From: Herbidospora solisilvae
GTDB taxonomy: Bacteria; Actinomycetota; Actinomycetes; Streptosporangiales; Streptosporangiaceae
Length of the DNA stretch: 64,000 nucleotides
Reading direction: 5' to 3'
NCBI RefSeq assembly: GCF_009901565.1
Contig: NZ_WXEW01000005.1
Coordinates: 372,001-436,000, forward strand
Shown: one piece after another, positions 45,455 through 53,510 of the stretch
Numbering within the stretch: position 1 is the first letter of the stretch
How the letters are laid out: the number at the start of each line of letters is the position of its first letter
The notes under the pieces: model-generated
What the model was told of the DNA's origin: nothing
The model's database searches: none
What the model saw: the letters and a program-made list of their open reading frames with translations, nothing else
Program-made: the position numbers and the translations under genes

Positions 45455-46285
45455 TCACGATGACGCGCTGATCCGCTCCTCTCCGGAGTAGACGTTCATG
45501 GAGCGGCCACGCACGAACCCGAGCAGGGTCAACCCGGACTCGGCGGCCAGTTCCACCGCCAAGCTTGACGGCGCCGACACCGCGGCCAGCACCGGAACGC
45601 CCGCCATGACGGCCTTCTGGACGAGTTCGAACGAGGCCCTGCCCGACACCATGAGCGCCGTTTGCCGAAGGGGCAGCCGGTCGTCTCGCAGCGCCCATCC
45701 GACCAGCTTGTCGACCGCGTTGTGGCGGCCGACGTCCTCCCTGACAGCCAGCGCCCGGCCGGTCGGCGTGAACAACCCGGCGGCGTGCAGGCCGCCGGTC
45801 CGGTCGAACACCTTCTGGGCGGTACGCAGCCTCTCGGGCAACTCGGCGATGACCTCTTCGGAGAACGTGACGTCGTCGGGGGCGACGTCCCAGCGGGCGA
45901 CCGTCCGGACCGCGTCGAGCGAGGCCTTGCCGCAGACCCCGCACGACGAGGTCGTGTAGAAGTTGCGCTCCAGGGAGGTGGCCGGCGGCCTCACGCCGGT
46001 CGTGAGCCGCACGTCGAGCACGTTGTAGGTGTTCTGGCCGTTCTCCAGGGCCCCCGCGCAGTAGCGGATGGCCTCGATGTCGCTCGCCTTGCCGATGACG
46101 CCCTCGCTGACGAGGAACCCGGCGGCGAGGTCGAAGTCGTCGCCGGGGGTGCGCATCGTGATGGTGAGCGGCTTGCCGTTGAGCCGGATCTCCAGCGGCT
46201 CCTCGGCGGCCAGGACGTCGACCCGGTGGGCGTGCCCGGTCTCCCGCAGTCGCAGGATGCGCCGCTGGACGGTGACCCTACCCAT
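45455..46285 (-). CDS. fdhD: formate dehydrogenase accessory sulfurtransferase FdhD
   Basis: 276 aa. FdhD transfers sulfur from IscS to the molybdenum cofactor and is needed for formate dehydrogenase activity. Visible: EEPLEIRLNGKPLTITMRTPGDDFDLAAGFL, the CXXC sulfur carrier in SSCGVCGKAS, and VREDVGRHNAVDKLVGWAL. ATG 46285 overlaps the upstream Fe-S subunit gene by 8 nt. It is the last gene of the fdh operon. Confidence 0.95.
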   Translation of the reverse strand: MGRVTVQRRILRLRETGHAHRVDVLAAEEPLEIRLNGKPLTITMRTPGDDFDLAAGFLVSEGVIGKASDIEAIRYCAGALENGQNTYNVLDVRLTTGVRPPATSLERNFYTTSSCGVCGKASLDAVRTVARWDVAPDDVTFSEEVIAELPERLRTAQKVFDRTGGLHAAGLFTPTGRALAVREDVGRHNAVDKLVGWALRDDRLPLRQTALMVSGRASFELVQKAVMAGVPVLAAVSAPSSLAVELAAESGLTLLGFVRGRSMNVYSGEERISASS

Positions 46286-47144
46286 CGGAGGCCACGTTCT
46301 GGACGTGCTGGAAGCCGAACCGCCCCTTGATGCACAGGTTGCCGTGGGTCACCGGGTTGTCGTGGGGAGAGGTGACCTTCACGATCGTGTTGTCCTGCAC
46401 GTGGAGGGTCAGGTTGCAGCCCACACCGCAGTAGCTGCAGATCGTGGTGGTCTGGGTCTGGCGCTCCTCGTCCCAGGTGCCGGCCTCGCGCATGTCGAAC
46501 TCGTTCTTGAACGACAACGCGCCCGTCGGGCAGACCTCGACGCAGTTGCCGCAGAACACGCAGGCCGAGTCGGTCAGCGGGGCGTCGAACTCGGTGGAGA
46601 TCGTGGCGTCGAAGCCGCGCCCGGCCACCGAGATGGCGAAGGAGTTCTGCCACTGCTCGCCGCACGCGTCGACGCACTTGTAGCACAGGATGCACTTGGC
46701 GTAGTCGCGCACGTAGAGGTCGTTGTCGACCTTCGGGGGCTCGGCCACCGTCGCGGCGTCTTCGCCGAAGCGGGCCGGGTCGGCGCCGTATTCGGCCATC
46801 CACTCCTTGGCGTTCGGGGTGGTCGACAGGTCGACGGAGGAGCCGAGCAGCTCCAGCACCACCTTGCGGCTGTGGCGGGCGCGGTCGGAGTCGGTCTTCA
46901 CGACCATGCCGGGCTCGGCCTTGCGTGAGCACGCCGGGGCGAGGGTGCGGGCGCCCTCGACCTCGACGACGCAGACCCGGCAGGCGTTCTTCGGGTTGAG
47001 GGTGTCGCCGTAACAGAGGGTCGGGATGTCCTTTCCGGCCGACTGGCAGGCGTCGAGCAGGGTGTCGCCTTCGGGGACGCGCATCGCCTCGCCGTCGACG
47101 GTGATCTCGATGAGCCGCCGTGGCGGACGCAGGGGGACGCTCAT
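46278..47144 (-). CDS. formate dehydrogenase Fe-S subunit (N-terminal part of FdhA as a separate protein)
   Basis: 288 aa. Order: [2Fe-2S] ferredoxin domain (CYGDTLNPKNACRVCVVEVEG), a His/Cys [4Fe-4S] region around HSRKVVLELL, two [4Fe-4S] motifs (CILCYKCVDAC, CVFCGNCVEVCPTG), and then the start of a molybdopterin-oxidoreductase 4Fe-4S domain (CSYCGVGCNLTLHVQ ... NLCIKGRFGFQHV). In most NAD-linked enzymes this is fused to the catalytic subunit; here the catalytic part is a separate gene (49158). ATG 47144 overlaps the nuoEF stop by 4 nt. Confidence 0.88.
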   Translation of the reverse strand: MSVPLRPPRRLIEITVDGEAMRVPEGDTLLDACQSAGKDIPTLCYGDTLNPKNACRVCVVEVEGARTLAPACSRKAEPGMVVKTDSDRARHSRKVVLELLGSSVDLSTTPNAKEWMAEYGADPARFGEDAATVAEPPKVDNDLYVRDYAKCILCYKCVDACGEQWQNSFAISVAGRGFDATISTEFDAPLTDSACVFCGNCVEVCPTGALSFKNEFDMREAGTWDEERQTQTTTICSYCGVGCNLTLHVQDNTIVKVTSPHDNPVTHGNLCIKGRFGFQHVQNVASDG

Positions 47145-49150
47145 GAGCTCTCCTTAGCCGTGAACACTCCAAGCCGGTCGATGGCTGATTCGACGGCGTT
47201 CCAGGCGGTCTGGCCCAGGCCGCAGATCGAGGCGTCGCGCATGGCCTGGCCCACCTCCCGCAATAGCAGCAGGTCGCCCTCGCTGCGCCGCTTGGAGAGC
47301 CGGTGGAGGGCCTCCTCCTGGCGGACGGTGCCGACCCGGCAGGGCACGCACTGACCGCACGACTCGTCGCGGAAGAACTCGGCGATGCGCAGCAGCACGC
47401 CGGGCAGCTCGACCGTGTCGTTCAGCACCAGCACGACCCCGGAGCCGAGCGTGGCCCCGGCCGCGCGGGTGCCCTCGAAGGTCAGCGGGATGTCGAGCTC
47501 GTCGGCCCGCACGAACGCCCCGGCCGCGCCGCCGAGCAGCACCGCCCGCAGCTCACCGGTCGCACCCCCGGCGAGGTCGAGCAGGTCGCGCAGGCTGGCG
47601 CCGAACGGGACCTCGTAGATGCCCGGCCGCTCGACCGTGCCCGAGACGCAGAACAACTTGGTGCCGGTGGACGACGAGGTGCCGACGGCCGCGTAGGCGG
47701 CGGCGCCCATCTCCAGGATGTGCGGCACGTTGACCAGGGTCTCGACGTTGTTGACCACCGTGGGCTTGCCGAACAGGCCCTTCTCCACCGGGAACGGGGG
47801 CTTGGTGCGGGGCTCCCCCCGGAAGCCCTCGATCGAGTTGAAGATCGCGGTTTCCTCGCCGCAGATGTAGGCCCCCGCGCCGCGCCGGATCTCGATGTCG
47901 AACGAGAACCCCTGGCCGAGGATGTCGTCGCCCAGCAACCCCCGCGACCGCGCGACCGTGATCGCGTTCTCCAGCCGCTTGAGCGCGCGCGGGTATTCGC
48001 CCCGGATGTAGAGGTAGCCGAGGGTGCAGCCGTTGGCGTAACCCGCGATCGTCATGGCCTCGATCAGGGCGAACGGGTCGCCCTCCATCAGCACCCGGTC
48101 TTTGAAGGTGCCCGGCTCGCTCTCGTCGGCGTTGCAGACGAGGTAGTGGGGACGGTCGAGCTGCCGCGCGGTCGCCTCCCACTTGCGGCCCGTCGGGAAG
48201 GCCGCGCCGCCCCGCCCGACGAGCCCCGACTCCAGCACCTCGCGGATGACCCCGGTGGGGCCGAGCTCGAAGGCCCGGCGCAGGCCGGTGTAGCCGCCGG
48301 TCGCCCGGTAGTCGTCGAGGCTCAGGGGGTCGACGACACCGATGCGCCTGAGCAGGACCAGCTCGCCGGACCCAGGCGACCGGCCGCCGTCACCCGGAAG
48401 GACATCCGGGCCCGTCTGCGAAATCGTCCCGGAACCCAAACTCGAACCCTCAGCGGGACCCAAATCCGAACCCAGAGTCGAGCCTGGAGCCGGAGCCGAA
48501 CCTGAACCCGGAGCGGGAGACGAAACCGCAGCCGGGACCGGCCGTGGGGTCGCCGGTCCGTGCGGCTGGGCTTGTGGCACTGCGGCTTCGACCGGAGGTT
48601 CCTCTGTCGTGGCCGGCCATTCCTGCCCGACGGCGCACGGCCCGTAGACCGCGTTCGTCGGGGGATCGCCCGCCTCGATCGCCAACGCGGCGGGAGCACG
48701 TTCGCACAGACCCAGGCACGGGCTCGGCTGCCAGGACACTCCGGGCGGGCCGAAGCGCTCCTCGACGTCGCGGCGGACCGCCTCGGCGCCCTTGGCGGCG
48801 CACGCGAGGTCGGTGCAGACGTGGAGCACCCGCGCCTGGCGGGGCTTGACGGAGAACAGCGAGTAGAAGGTCGCCACCGAATAGGCCTCGGCGGGCGGGA
48901 TCGTCAGACGGCGGCAGATGTAGTCGAGCGCGCCCTCGCTGATCCAGCCCACCCGGTCGTTGACCGCGTGGAGGGCGGGCAGCAGCAGGTCGCGGCGGTC
49001 GCGTGCCACCCGGGGGGCCTGCGTGGCGAAGCGCAGGTCGAACTCGGTGCGGTCGCCGCCGTCCCAGGCGGACGAGGGCGCTCCGAGGAGCGCGTCGACG
49101 GCGGCGCGCTCCTCGGCGGTCGGTTCGGCGTCGCGGAACCGAAGATCCAT
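47141..49150 (-). CDS. NuoE-NuoF fusion, NAD-linked formate dehydrogenase diaphorase subunit
   Basis: 669 aa. Residues 20-160 are NuoE-like with [2Fe-2S] ligands Cys112, Cys117, Cys145, Cys149. Residues 178-262 are a Ser/Pro/Gly linker. Residues 275-665 are NuoF-like: GRGGAAFPTGRKWE (NADH/FMN site), CNADESEPGTFKDR, and the [4Fe-4S] motif ESCGQCVPCRVGT with a distal ICGLGQTA. It takes electrons from the Fe-S subunit to reduce NAD+. The start is ATG 49150, 7 nt after the catalytic gene. FdsB-type fusions are known, but the long linker is repetitive. Confidence 0.9.
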   Translation of the reverse strand: MDLRFRDAEPTAEERAAVDALLGAPSSAWDGGDRTEFDLRFATQAPRVARDRRDLLLPALHAVNDRVGWISEGALDYICRRLTIPPAEAYSVATFYSLFSVKPRQARVLHVCTDLACAAKGAEAVRRDVEERFGPPGVSWQPSPCLGLCERAPAALAIEAGDPPTNAVYGPCAVGQEWPATTEEPPVEAAVPQAQPHGPATPRPVPAAVSSPAPGSGSAPAPGSTLGSDLGPAEGSSLGSGTISQTGPDVLPGDGGRSPGSGELVLLRRIGVVDPLSLDDYRATGGYTGLRRAFELGPTGVIREVLESGLVGRGGAAFPTGRKWEATARQLDRPHYLVCNADESEPGTFKDRVLMEGDPFALIEAMTIAGYANGCTLGYLYIRGEYPRALKRLENAITVARSRGLLGDDILGQGFSFDIEIRRGAGAYICGEETAIFNSIEGFRGEPRTKPPFPVEKGLFGKPTVVNNVETLVNVPHILEMGAAAYAAVGTSSSTGTKLFCVSGTVERPGIYEVPFGASLRDLLDLAGGATGELRAVLLGGAAGAFVRADELDIPLTFEGTRAAGATLGSGVVLVLNDTVELPGVLLRIAEFFRDESCGQCVPCRVGTVRQEEALHRLSKRRSEGDLLLLREVGQAMRDASICGLGQTAWNAVESAIDRLGVFTAKESS

Positions 49151-49157
49151 GCGTCGG

Positions 49158-51083
49158 TCACCCGGCCTTCGCGGGAACGAGGCGGTCGATGCGCACCGCC
49201 GCGGCCTTGAACTCCGCCGTCCCGGCGATCGGGCAGGTCGCCTCGATCGTCAGGGCGTTGGTGTCGACCTCGTCGGGGAAGTGCATCGTCATGAACACCA
49301 GGCCCGGACGCAGCGCCGGGTCGATGTAGACCGGGGCCACGACGGTGCCCCGCCGCGAGGAGATGCGGACCTCCTCGCCCGCGGTGACGCCCAGCGTGGC
49401 GGCGTCTTCGGGGGACAGTTCGATGTTCTCGCCGCGCCGCAGCGGCGAGGCGAAGCCGGAGCTCTGCACCCCCGTGTTGTAGGAGTCGAGGCGGCGGCCG
49501 GTGGTCAGCCGGAACGGGTATTCGTCGTCGAGCAGGTCGACCGGTGGCGAGTGGCGCAGGATCGCGAACGGCGCCGGTCTCCCGCGTCTGTCGGGGTCGG
49601 TCTCCCACAGGCGGCCGTGGAGGAACGGGGGTTCGAGCTCCTCGGTCGAGGGGCACGGCCACTGGATGCCCTGGTGTTCGGCCAGCCGCTCGTAGGTCAT
49701 GCCGTAGTGGGCGGGCGAGACCGAACGCAGTTCGTCCCAGACCTCTTCGGCGCCGGAGTAGTTCCAGTCGTGGCCGAGCCGGCGGGCCAGCTCGCACAGG
49801 ATCCAGATGTCGTCGCGGGCCTCGCCCGGCGGCACCAGCGCGGCACGCACCCGCTGGACGCGGCGCTCGCTGTTGGTGAAGGTGCCGTCGGACTCGCACC
49901 AGGCCGCCCCGGCGGGCAGCACCACGTCGGCCATCTGGGCCGTCTTGGTCAGGAAGATGTCCTGGACGACGAGGTGGTCAAGCATGCTGAGCCGCTTGAC
50001 GCAGCTCAGCGAGTCGGCCTCGGACTGGACCGGGTTCTCGCCGATGAGGTAGCAGGTGGTGACCTCGCCCTCGGCCATGGCCTCGAGCATCTCGGTCAGG
50101 TTGAGGCCGTAGCGGGGCTGGATGGGCGCCTGCCAGGCCGCTTCGAAGCGGGCCCGGATCGCGGGGTCGAGGATGTCCTGGAAGCCGGGGAGACGGTTGG
50201 GGATGGCGCCCATGTCCCCGCCGCCCTGCACGTTGTTCTGGCCGCGCAGCGGCGACAGCCCCGAGCCGTAGCGGCCGACGTGGCCGGTCAGCAGGGACAG
50301 GTTGATGAGGGCGCGCACGTTGTCGGTGGCGTTGTGGTGTTCGGTGATGCCGAGGGTCCACACCAGCTGCGCGCGGTCGGCGCGGGCGTAGGCGTGGGCC
50401 ATCTCGCGGATCGCCTCGGCGGGCACGCCGGTGACCTGCTCGGCCGCCGACAACGTCCACGGTTCGACGCTGGCGGCGTATTCGGCGAAGCCCTCGGTGG
50501 CGCGCTCGATGAACGTCGTGTTGTGGAGACCGGCGTGGATGATCTCGCGGGCGACGGCGTGGGCGAGCGGGATGTCGGTGCCGACGTTGAGGCCCAGCCA
50601 GCGGTCGGCCCACTGGGCGGTGCCGGTCCGGCGGGGGTCGACGGCGAACATCCTGGCGCCCTTGCGGATGCCCTTGAGGACGTGCTGGAAGAAGATGGGG
50701 TGGGCGTTGCGGGCCGCCGAACCCCACATGAGGATCACGTCGGCGTCTTCGACCTCCTGGTAGGAGGAGGTGCCGCCGCCGCTGCCGAAGACGGCCGACA
50801 GGCCCGCCACGCTCGGGGCGTGGCAGGTGCGGTTGCACGAGTCGACGTTGTTGGTGCCGATGACCACGCGGGTGAACTTCTGGCCGATGTAGTTCATCTC
50901 GTTGGTCGACCGGGCGCACGACAACATGGCGAAGGCGTTGGGCCCGTGGGCCGCCACGTTGCGCCGGAAGCCCTCGGCCGCACGATCGAGCGCCTCTTCC
51001 CACGTGGCCCGCCGCAGCACACCGTTCTCGCGCACCAGGGGATGGGTCAGCCGGTCGTAGTGCTCGGTCTTCTTCCGCTTCAT
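49158..51083 (-). CDS. formate dehydrogenase catalytic subunit (molybdopterin domain)
   Basis: 641 aa. A molybdopterin oxidoreductase lacking the N-terminal [4Fe-4S] domain, which is encoded by the gene at 46278. The active-site segment is NRTCHAPSVAGL: Cys in place of selenocysteine, followed by the catalytic His. Other motifs are CARSTNEMNYIGQKF, LRGQNNVQGGGDMG, and the C-terminal dinucleotide-binding LTTGRRLDSYNTGVQS. It oxidises formate to CO2. ATG 51083 is preferred because AAAGGA lies 8 nt upstream; earlier in-frame ATGs give an extension that lies in the operator region. First gene of a four-gene operon. Confidence 0.9.
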   Translation of the reverse strand: MKRKKTEHYDRLTHPLVRENGVLRRATWEEALDRAAEGFRRNVAAHGPNAFAMLSCARSTNEMNYIGQKFTRVVIGTNNVDSCNRTCHAPSVAGLSAVFGSGGGTSSYQEVEDADVILMWGSAARNAHPIFFQHVLKGIRKGARMFAVDPRRTGTAQWADRWLGLNVGTDIPLAHAVAREIIHAGLHNTTFIERATEGFAEYAASVEPWTLSAAEQVTGVPAEAIREMAHAYARADRAQLVWTLGITEHHNATDNVRALINLSLLTGHVGRYGSGLSPLRGQNNVQGGGDMGAIPNRLPGFQDILDPAIRARFEAAWQAPIQPRYGLNLTEMLEAMAEGEVTTCYLIGENPVQSEADSLSCVKRLSMLDHLVVQDIFLTKTAQMADVVLPAGAAWCESDGTFTNSERRVQRVRAALVPPGEARDDIWILCELARRLGHDWNYSGAEEVWDELRSVSPAHYGMTYERLAEHQGIQWPCPSTEELEPPFLHGRLWETDPDRRGRPAPFAILRHSPPVDLLDDEYPFRLTTGRRLDSYNTGVQSSGFASPLRRGENIELSPEDAATLGVTAGEEVRISSRRGTVVAPVYIDPALRPGLVFMTMHFPDEVDTNALTIEATCPIAGTAEFKAAAVRIDRLVPAKAG

Positions 51084-51101
51084 CGACCTCATCCTTTCGT
51101 A

Positions 51102-51124
51102 TTCTGTATGCAGACTACGGTATG
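51102..51124. promoter_or_regulatory. operator-like motif, site A (fdh operon)
   Basis: CTGTATGCAG at 51104-51113, with a second element CTACGGTATG at 51115-51124, lies 21-41 nt upstream of the catalytic subunit start. It shares GTATGCAG with sites C and D. Confidence 0.5.
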
Positions 51125-51129
51125 TTGGC

Positions 51130-52113
51130 TCATGCTGCGCCGACAAGCCGGGTCTGGGTGTCGAGCAGATCGGTGACGGCGTGGATGGCCCGCAGCGTGG
51201 GCACCGGCGTCTCGGTCAGGTCGGCCAGCTCGACCACGGCCGAGAGCAGCACGTCGAGTTCGAGGGGCTTGCCCTTCTCCAGGTCCTGGAGCGTGGAGGT
51301 CTTGTGCTCGCCGGCCTTCTCGGCCCCGGCGAGCCGCCGCTCGATCGAGATGTGGGGGTTGCAGCCGACCGCCTGGGCGACCGCGACCGTCTCTTCCATC
51401 ATGGTTCTGACCAGCTCGCGGGCGCCCGTGTGGCGGCAGATGCCCGCCATCGTCGCGCGGGCGAGCGCGCTGATCGGGTTGAACGCGACGTTGCCCATCA
51501 GCTTGACCCAGATGTCTTTGCGCAGATCGGCTTCTACCGGGCATTTGAGGTCGCCGGCGACCATGGCGTTGCTGAACTCGACGCACCGGGGGGACAACTC
51601 CCCGCTGGGCTCGCCGATGGAGAAGCGGGTTCCTTCGAGGTGGCGGATCACGCCGGGGGCCTCGATCTCGGTGGCGGCGTAGACGACGCAGCCGATGGCG
51701 CGCTCCAGCGGGAGCGCCTCGGTCACTGAGCCGCCGGGGTCGACGCTCTCGATGCGGTAGCCGTCGTAGGGGCCGCCGAGCCGGTGGAAGTACCACCACG
51801 GGATGCCGTTCTGGGCGGCGATGAGGCTGGTGGACTCGTGGAGCATGGGCGCGATCATCTGACCGGCCGCGGCGTAGGAGTTGGCCTTCAGGCCGAGGAA
51901 GACGTGGTCGACGGGGCCGACCTCGTGGGGATCGTCGGTGGTGTGCGGGTGGGCGGTGAAGTCGCCGCGCGGGCTGAGCACGCGCACGCCTGACTTCCGC
52001 ATGGCCGCGAGATGCTCCCCGCGGGCTATCAGATGCACCTCGACGCCGGCGCGATGCAGGGCGGCCCCCACATACGCGCCGATGGCGCCGGCGCCAAGAA
52101 CAGCGACCTTCAC
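51130..52113 (-). CDS. PanE-family reductase, candidate oxalyl-CoA reductase (PanE2-like)
   Basis: 327 aa. N-terminal Rossmann fold VKVAVLGAGAIGAYVGAAL, then GLKANSYAAA and AAQNGIPWWYF, and a helical C-terminal domain with WVKLMGNVAFNPISAL (Lys and Asn of ketopantoate reductases). GTG 52113 has GGAG upstream. Pantothenate synthesis is served elsewhere, and this copy is embedded between formate dehydrogenase and oxalate genes. In Methylobacterium extorquens a PanE paralogue (PanE2) reduces oxalyl-CoA to glyoxylate, so the same role is a good inference here. It is divergent from moeA. Confidence 0.8.
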   Translation of the reverse strand: MKVAVLGAGAIGAYVGAALHRAGVEVHLIARGEHLAAMRKSGVRVLSPRGDFTAHPHTTDDPHEVGPVDHVFLGLKANSYAAAGQMIAPMLHESTSLIAAQNGIPWWYFHRLGGPYDGYRIESVDPGGSVTEALPLERAIGCVVYAATEIEAPGVIRHLEGTRFSIGEPSGELSPRCVEFSNAMVAGDLKCPVEADLRKDIWVKLMGNVAFNPISALARATMAGICRHTGARELVRTMMEETVAVAQAVGCNPHISIERRLAGAEKAGEHKTSTLQDLEKGKPLELDVLLSAVVELADLTETPVPTLRAIHAVTDLLDTQTRLVGAA

Positions 52114-52143
52114 ACTAGCTCCGTTCTCGCGTCGACAGTGCAT

Positions 52144-52158
52144 TCGGTATACGGTATG
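52144..52158. promoter_or_regulatory. operator-like motif, site B (panE2-like/moeA divergent promoter)
   Basis: TCGGTATACGGTATG lies between the two divergent starts. GTATAC (52147-52152) is followed by GTATG; GTATACGGTAT aligns with GTATGCAGTAT of site C. Confidence 0.5.
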
Positions 52159-52186
52159 GCAACGGCGTCGTCAAGGAGGTCGACCG

Positions 52187-53380
52187 ATGACCGTGCTGTC
52201 GCATACCCGGCCCGAATCCGCCGCCGGGCACGCCGATCTGCCGTGGGATCGAGCCCGCCGGCTCGCCGCCGCGGCGACGTTGCCGCTGGTCGCGGCCGAG
52301 GTCCCGCTGTCCTCCGCCCACGGCCGCCGGTTGGCCGCCGCGCTGCGCGCGCTCGTGGCCCTGCCGGGCGCCGACGTGTCGGCGATGGACGGCTACGCGG
52401 TCGGCGGCCCCGGCCCGTGGCACGTCGTCGGCGGCGTGCTGGCCGGGGGCTCGCCCTTCCCTCGGGAGCTCGGTCCCGGCGAGGCCGTGGAGATCGCCAC
52501 GGGGGCGGCCGTGCCCGCCGGGGCCGTGTGCGTGGTGCCGTACGAAAAGACGGAACAGGCCGGGCTGCTGGTCAGCGGGCACTGTGAGCCGGGCAGGCAC
52601 ATCAGGCGGCGGGGGGAGAACGTCTCCGAGGGAGAGGTCGTGCTGACCTCGGGGGCGCTCGTCACGCCCGCCGTGCTCGGGCTGGCCGCCGGGCTCGGCC
52701 ACGACACCCTGTGGGTGCGGCCACGGCCGATCGTGTCGGTGCTGGTCACCGGCGACGAGGTGGTGGGCTCGGGGGTGCCGGGAGCGGGGTTCGTGCGCGA
52801 CGCCGTGGGGCCGATGTTGTCGCCGTTGATCGCCGCGGCCGACGGCGAGGCGCTGCCGCCGCGTCGCCTGCCCGACGGGGCCGAGGTGTTGGAGGCCGCT
52901 CTGGGGGAACCGGGGGCCGACGTCGTTGTGGTCTGCGGCGCGTCGTCGAAGGGGCCGGCCGATCACCTGCGCGGAGTGCTCGGCCGGCTCGGCGCGGCGG
53001 TCCTGGTCGACGGCGTCGCGGTGCGGCCCGGCCATCCGCAGGCCCTCGCCCGGTTGCCGGGAGGGCGGCTGGTGGTCGGGCTGCCCGGCAATCCGTTCGC
53101 GGCTCTGGCGGCAGCGCTGACGCTGCTGCTGCCGGTGCTGCGCGCGCTCGACGGGCGGCCCGAGCCCGAAGGCGAGCTCAGCACCCTCGCCGGGCCGGTG
53201 CGCGCCCATCCGCGCGACACCCGCCTGGTGCCGGTCTGGAGATCGGCGCGCGGCGCGATCCCAGTGGGCCACGACCAGCCCGGGTCGCTGCGAGGGGCGG
53301 CGATGGCCGACGCCCTGGCCGTGGTCCCGCCCGGCTGGGAGGGCGGCCCGGTGGAGCTCCTCGCGCTGCCCGCCCGGTAA
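52187..53380 (+). CDS. moeA: molybdopterin molybdotransferase MoeA
   Basis: 397 aa. MoeA inserts molybdate into the adenylylated pterin to finish the molybdenum cofactor. Key blocks: GADVSAMDGYAV, ATGAAVPAGAVCVVPYE, VLVTGDEVV, VVVVCGASSKGPADH and VGLPGNPFAAL. ATG 52187 has a perfect AAGGAGG upstream. Its place between the PanE2-like and oxalate genes, behind the shared motif, indicates a dedicated copy that supplies cofactor for the induced formate dehydrogenase. Confidence 0.93.
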   Translation: MTVLSHTRPESAAGHADLPWDRARRLAAAATLPLVAAEVPLSSAHGRRLAAALRALVALPGADVSAMDGYAVGGPGPWHVVGGVLAGGSPFPRELGPGEAVEIATGAAVPAGAVCVVPYEKTEQAGLLVSGHCEPGRHIRRRGENVSEGEVVLTSGALVTPAVLGLAAGLGHDTLWVRPRPIVSVLVTGDEVVGSGVPGAGFVRDAVGPMLSPLIAAADGEALPPRRLPDGAEVLEAALGEPGADVVVVCGASSKGPADHLRGVLGRLGAAVLVDGVAVRPGHPQALARLPGGRLVVGLPGNPFAALAAALTLLLPVLRALDGRPEPEGELSTLAGPVRAHPRDTRLVPVWRSARGAIPVGHDQPGSLRGAAMADALAVVPPGWEGGPVELLALPAR

Positions 53381-53450
53381 CCGGTTCGAAATCTTGTAAC
53401 CCGCCGGAAAGGTATGGACATCCTCGGAAGCCGGGGGTAACCATGTTCCT

Positions 53451-53470
53451 CATACGGTATGCAGTATGGC
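53451..53470. promoter_or_regulatory. operator-like motif, site C (oxc-frc operon)
   Basis: CATACGGTATGCAGTATGGC contains the inverted repeat CATAC-N8-GTATG and the core GTATGCAGTAT, about 40 nt upstream of the ThDP enzyme start. Confidence 0.55.
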
Positions 53471-53510
53471 GTAGACGCAAAGCAGAAACGTCTTTGAGAG
53501 GACGGCCCTG

